Shown here: one piece after another, positions 62,152 through 64,000 of the stretch | How positions within the stretch are numbered: the stretch's first letter is position 1 | How the letters are laid out: each line of letters starts with the position of its first letter | Notes under the pieces: model-generated | Databases searched by the model: none | What the model was told of the DNA's origin: nothing | What the model saw: only the letters and a program-made list of their open reading frames with translations | Source of the DNA: Chryseobacterium sp. FH2 | Lineage (GTDB): Bacteria > Bacteroidota > Bacteroidia > Flavobacteriales > Weeksellaceae | Assembly (NCBI RefSeq): GCF_001045455.1 | Contig: NZ_LFNE01000007.1 | Coordinates: 1-64,000, forward strand | DNA length: 64,000 nucleotides | Reading direction: 5' to 3' | Made by a program: the position numbers and the translations under genes

Positions 62152-63480
62152 ATGACTTTTGGAATTGAAGCGGCAAGCTATTATGTACCTTCATTATATT
62201 TGGAAATTAGGGATTTAGCAGAAAAAAGAGGAATTGAACCTGCAAAACTGGAAAAAGGCTTGGGTTTACATAAAATGGGCTTTCCTGATGTACATGAGGA
62301 TGCAGCGACTTTTGCAGCAGAAGCTTTATTAAAGCTGGTTACTGATTATAATCTCAATCCAAAAGAAATATCAAGAATTTATCTGGGAACAGAAAGTGCG
62401 CTGGATGCGGCAAAACCTACGGCTTCTTACGCTGTGCAGATGGTTGAAAAATTATTGGAGGCTGAATTCGGAGACAGATGTTTCAAAAACTGCGATGTTG
62501 TAGATATGACTTTTGCCTGTATCGGAGCGGTGGATGCGCTTCATAATTCCCTGGATTTTGTAAGGGTAAATCCTGATAAAAAAGCGGTTGTCATTGCAAG
62601 TGATTACGCAAAATACGAACTGGCTTCTTCAGGAGAATATACACAAGGTGGTGGTGCCGTTGCTGTTTTGATTTCTTCAAAACCTGACTTAATGGAAATT
62701 GAAAATAACTGGGGTATCGCCACAGAGAGTGTTTTTGATTTTTTTAAGCCAAGACGCTATTTCAAAAAAGAAAATTTGACAAATGCCCCTGAAAATTTTC
62801 CTGAAAAAATTGAAGTTTTTACGGATGAACCTGTTTTTGACGGGCAATATTCAAATCAGTGCTATCAGGACAGAATCCGGGAGGCTTATAATCATTACAA
62901 AGAAATTACAGGAAAAAATAAACCTTCTGAAACTTGGAAATATCTTATTTTCCATCTTCCTTATGCCTTTCACGGGAAAAGAGTTTTTACTGAAATTTAC
63001 AGCATGGAAAATGGGCTTTCTTACAAGACTCCTGAAGAGCAGAAATCGGTCGCAAAATCTGAAGATTATACTCAATTCATCAATAATAAAATCGAAAAGT
63101 CGCAAAGAGCATCTTCAGAAATCGGAAATATGTACACAGCTTCAATTTTCATGGCTTTACTTTCTGCATTACAGACTTCCTTTAATGAAAATGAAGAGCT
63201 GGCAGGGCAGGAAATTGGATTTTTTGGCTACGGAAGCGGCTCGAAATCAAAAGTTTTTGCCGGAAAAATTTCAGAAAACTGGAAAAATGTTGCAGCAAAA
63301 TGGGATTTGTTTGAAGGTTTAAAAAACAGAACTGCAATTGATTTTGAAACTTATGAAAAACTTCACAGAAGACAACTGGAAAATTCGGTTAATAAAAATT
63401 ATAAAGGCTTTGGGTTACATTCTGTAGAACTGGAAAATCAGGTTTTGAAAGGAGCAAGATATTATGTTTATCAGGGATAA
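62152..63480 (+). CDS. mvaS: Hydroxymethylglutaryl-CoA synthase
   Basis: 442 residues of the thiolase-fold HMG-CoA synthase family. The catalytic Cys is in DMTFACIGAVDAL, the Glu in IYLGTESALDAAKPT, and the His in IFHLPYAFHGKR. It condenses acetyl-CoA and acetoacetyl-CoA to HMG-CoA, the first committed step of the mevalonate pathway that flavobacteria use for isoprenoids. Homologues that act in polyketide branching are an alternative, but no acyl carrier or PKS gene lies nearby. Single gene, strong terminator. Confidence 0.9.
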   Translation: MTFGIEAASYYVPSLYLEIRDLAEKRGIEPAKLEKGLGLHKMGFPDVHEDAATFAAEALLKLVTDYNLNPKEISRIYLGTESALDAAKPTASYAVQMVEKLLEAEFGDRCFKNCDVVDMTFACIGAVDALHNSLDFVRVNPDKKAVVIASDYAKYELASSGEYTQGGGAVAVLISSKPDLMEIENNWGIATESVFDFFKPRRYFKKENLTNAPENFPEKIEVFTDEPVFDGQYSNQCYQDRIREAYNHYKEITGKNKPSETWKYLIFHLPYAFHGKRVFTEIYSMENGLSYKTPEEQKSVAKSEDYTQFINNKIEKSQRASSEIGNMYTASIFMALLSALQTSFNENEELAGQEIGFFGYGSGSKSKVFAGKISENWKNVAAKWDLFEGLKNRTAIDFETYEKLHRRQLENSVNKNYKGFGLHSVELENQVLKGARYYVYQG

Positions 63481-63496
63481 ATCAATAATAAATTGT

Positions 63497-63523
63497 AAAA
63501 ACATCTCGATTTGAGGTGTTTTT
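63497..63523. terminator. Bidirectional hairpin
   Basis: AAAAACATCTC (63497-63507) pairs with GAGGTGTTTTT (63513-63523), with a U-run on both strands. It lies between mvaS and the AraC gene. Confidence 0.9.
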
Positions 63524-63525
63524 TT

Positions 63526-64000
63526 TTATTCTAAAAACAAAACTTTATCCTGGTAACTTTTCGGTGTTACCCCGACCAGCTGCTTAAACACTCGAGTAAA
63601 ATAATTAGCATCTGAAAAACCGGTCTGATAAGCCGTTTCCTTAATGCTGTTCTGATTTGCCAATAGTTCTTTTGCCCGATTGATTCTTTCCTGTAAAATA
63701 AATTCATTTGGGGAAGTTCCCAATTCGTCCCTAAACATTTTAAAGAAATTTGACTTGCTTACATAAGCCAGTTTTGCAATACTGTCAATAGATAGTTTCT
63801 GATGGAGATTTTTTTTGATATAATCGACTGCAAATCCTATTCTTGACTTATTTTTAGCGATATTTTTTTCCACCATACTTCTTGCCTGGGTCTGCATCAG
63901 TCGGATTAAAAGTTCTTTCAAGGCAAAATCCGCCATAATATCCTTTTGGGAATTGTCATCCATGGCGATTCTCATAATATTGTTGGTGGCAGAAGCCAGT
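63526..64000 (-). CDS. AraC-family transcription regulator, N-terminus cut by window edge
   Basis: The reading frame stays open to the right edge (the residues before MRIAMDDN read LASATNNI), so the Met at 63975 is not proven to be the start. The last 110 residues are an AraC DNA-binding domain: FAVDYIKKNLHQKLSIDSIA, VSKSNFFKMFRDELGTSPNE, and GFSDANYFTRVFKQLVGVTP. The upstream helical part (FALKELLIRLMQTQARSMVE) belongs to an effector domain that lies mainly outside. Target genes unknown. Confidence 0.88.
   Translation of the reverse strand, partial: LASATNNIMRIAMDDNSQKDIMADFALKELLIRLMQTQARSMVEKNIAKNKSRIGFAVDYIKKNLHQKLSIDSIAKLAYVSKSNFFKMFRDELGTSPNEFILQERINRAKELLANQNSIKETAYQTGFSDANYFTRVFKQLVGVTPKSYQDKVLFLE

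Noticed and set aside
62783..63322. 179-codon plus-strand frame inside mvaS
   Set aside because: Different frame of a well-supported HMG-CoA synthase gene; Lys/Leu/Ile-rich and without family resemblance.
62152..63480. HMG-CoA synthase as part of a polyketide beta-branching system
   Set aside because: No acyl carrier, ketosynthase or enoyl-CoA hydratase gene lies nearby in the window; the mevalonate role is simpler.

Overview
The window looks like chromosome from a flavobacterium of the Chryseobacterium group (Weeksellaceae). The DNA is AT-rich. Many starts are preceded by an exact TAnnTTTG -7 box, the Bacteroidetes promoter type. Several secreted proteins end in type IX secretion (T9SS) sorting domains, and gldB/gldC, a PafA-type phosphatase and TonB-dependent receptors are present. 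No rRNA or tRNA gene, CRISPR array, prophage or complete insertion sequence was seen. Convergent gene pairs are usually separated by a hairpin that can end transcription in both directions.

Layout. 1-3.8 kb: the tail of an unknown gene, a small gene that appears frameshifted, an unknown protein, a nucleoid-associated protein and a membrane protein. 3.8-9.8 kb: a tight minus-strand operon of porin, DASS dicarboxylate transporter and succinate:quinone oxidoreductase (sdhC, sdhA, sdhB), which reads as import of C4-dicarboxylates plus their oxidation. 10.3-14.2 kb: bacteriophytochrome with its own heme oxygenase, then malate dehydrogenase. 14.2-18 kb: accessory genes, including a TetR/SDR pair with matching operators. 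18-24 kb: PafA phosphatase, two coupled TPR proteins of which one carries an AraC domain, and a T9SS cargo protein. 24-29 kb: barstar, archaemetzincin and barnase overlapping downstream of nadE, then gldB and gldC. 29-34.7 kb: cystathionine gamma-synthase, small enzymes, a decayed GIY-YIG element inside inverted repeats, tsaC and cca.

34.7-37.9 kb: a vitamin B12 uptake locus with cobalamin riboswitch, BtuB-like receptor and beta-propeller surface lipoprotein. 37.9-47.7 kb: cytidine deaminase, ene-reductase, small membrane proteins, secreted endonuclease I, a PLP enzyme, a LysM glucosaminidase and hemL. 47.9-54.1 kb: a TonB receptor with beta-helix lipoprotein, divergent from a PhoB/PhoR-like two-component pair. 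54.2-64 kb: a pRiA4b ORF-3-like acidic protein, a GH13 lipoprotein, a GreA-like protein, thyA, an M1 aminopeptidase, HMG-CoA synthase (mevalonate pathway) and an AraC regulator cut by the window edge.

The accessory features most worth a second look are the barnase-archaemetzincin-barstar cluster, the inverted-repeat GIY-YIG remnant beside tsaC, the B12 locus, the phytochrome lacking a conserved pocket histidine, and the TPR/AraC pair. Starts shown upstream as TTG were moved to the next ATG where promoter position, signal peptide or family N-terminus supported it. All functional calls come from recognising motifs by eye; no database search was run.
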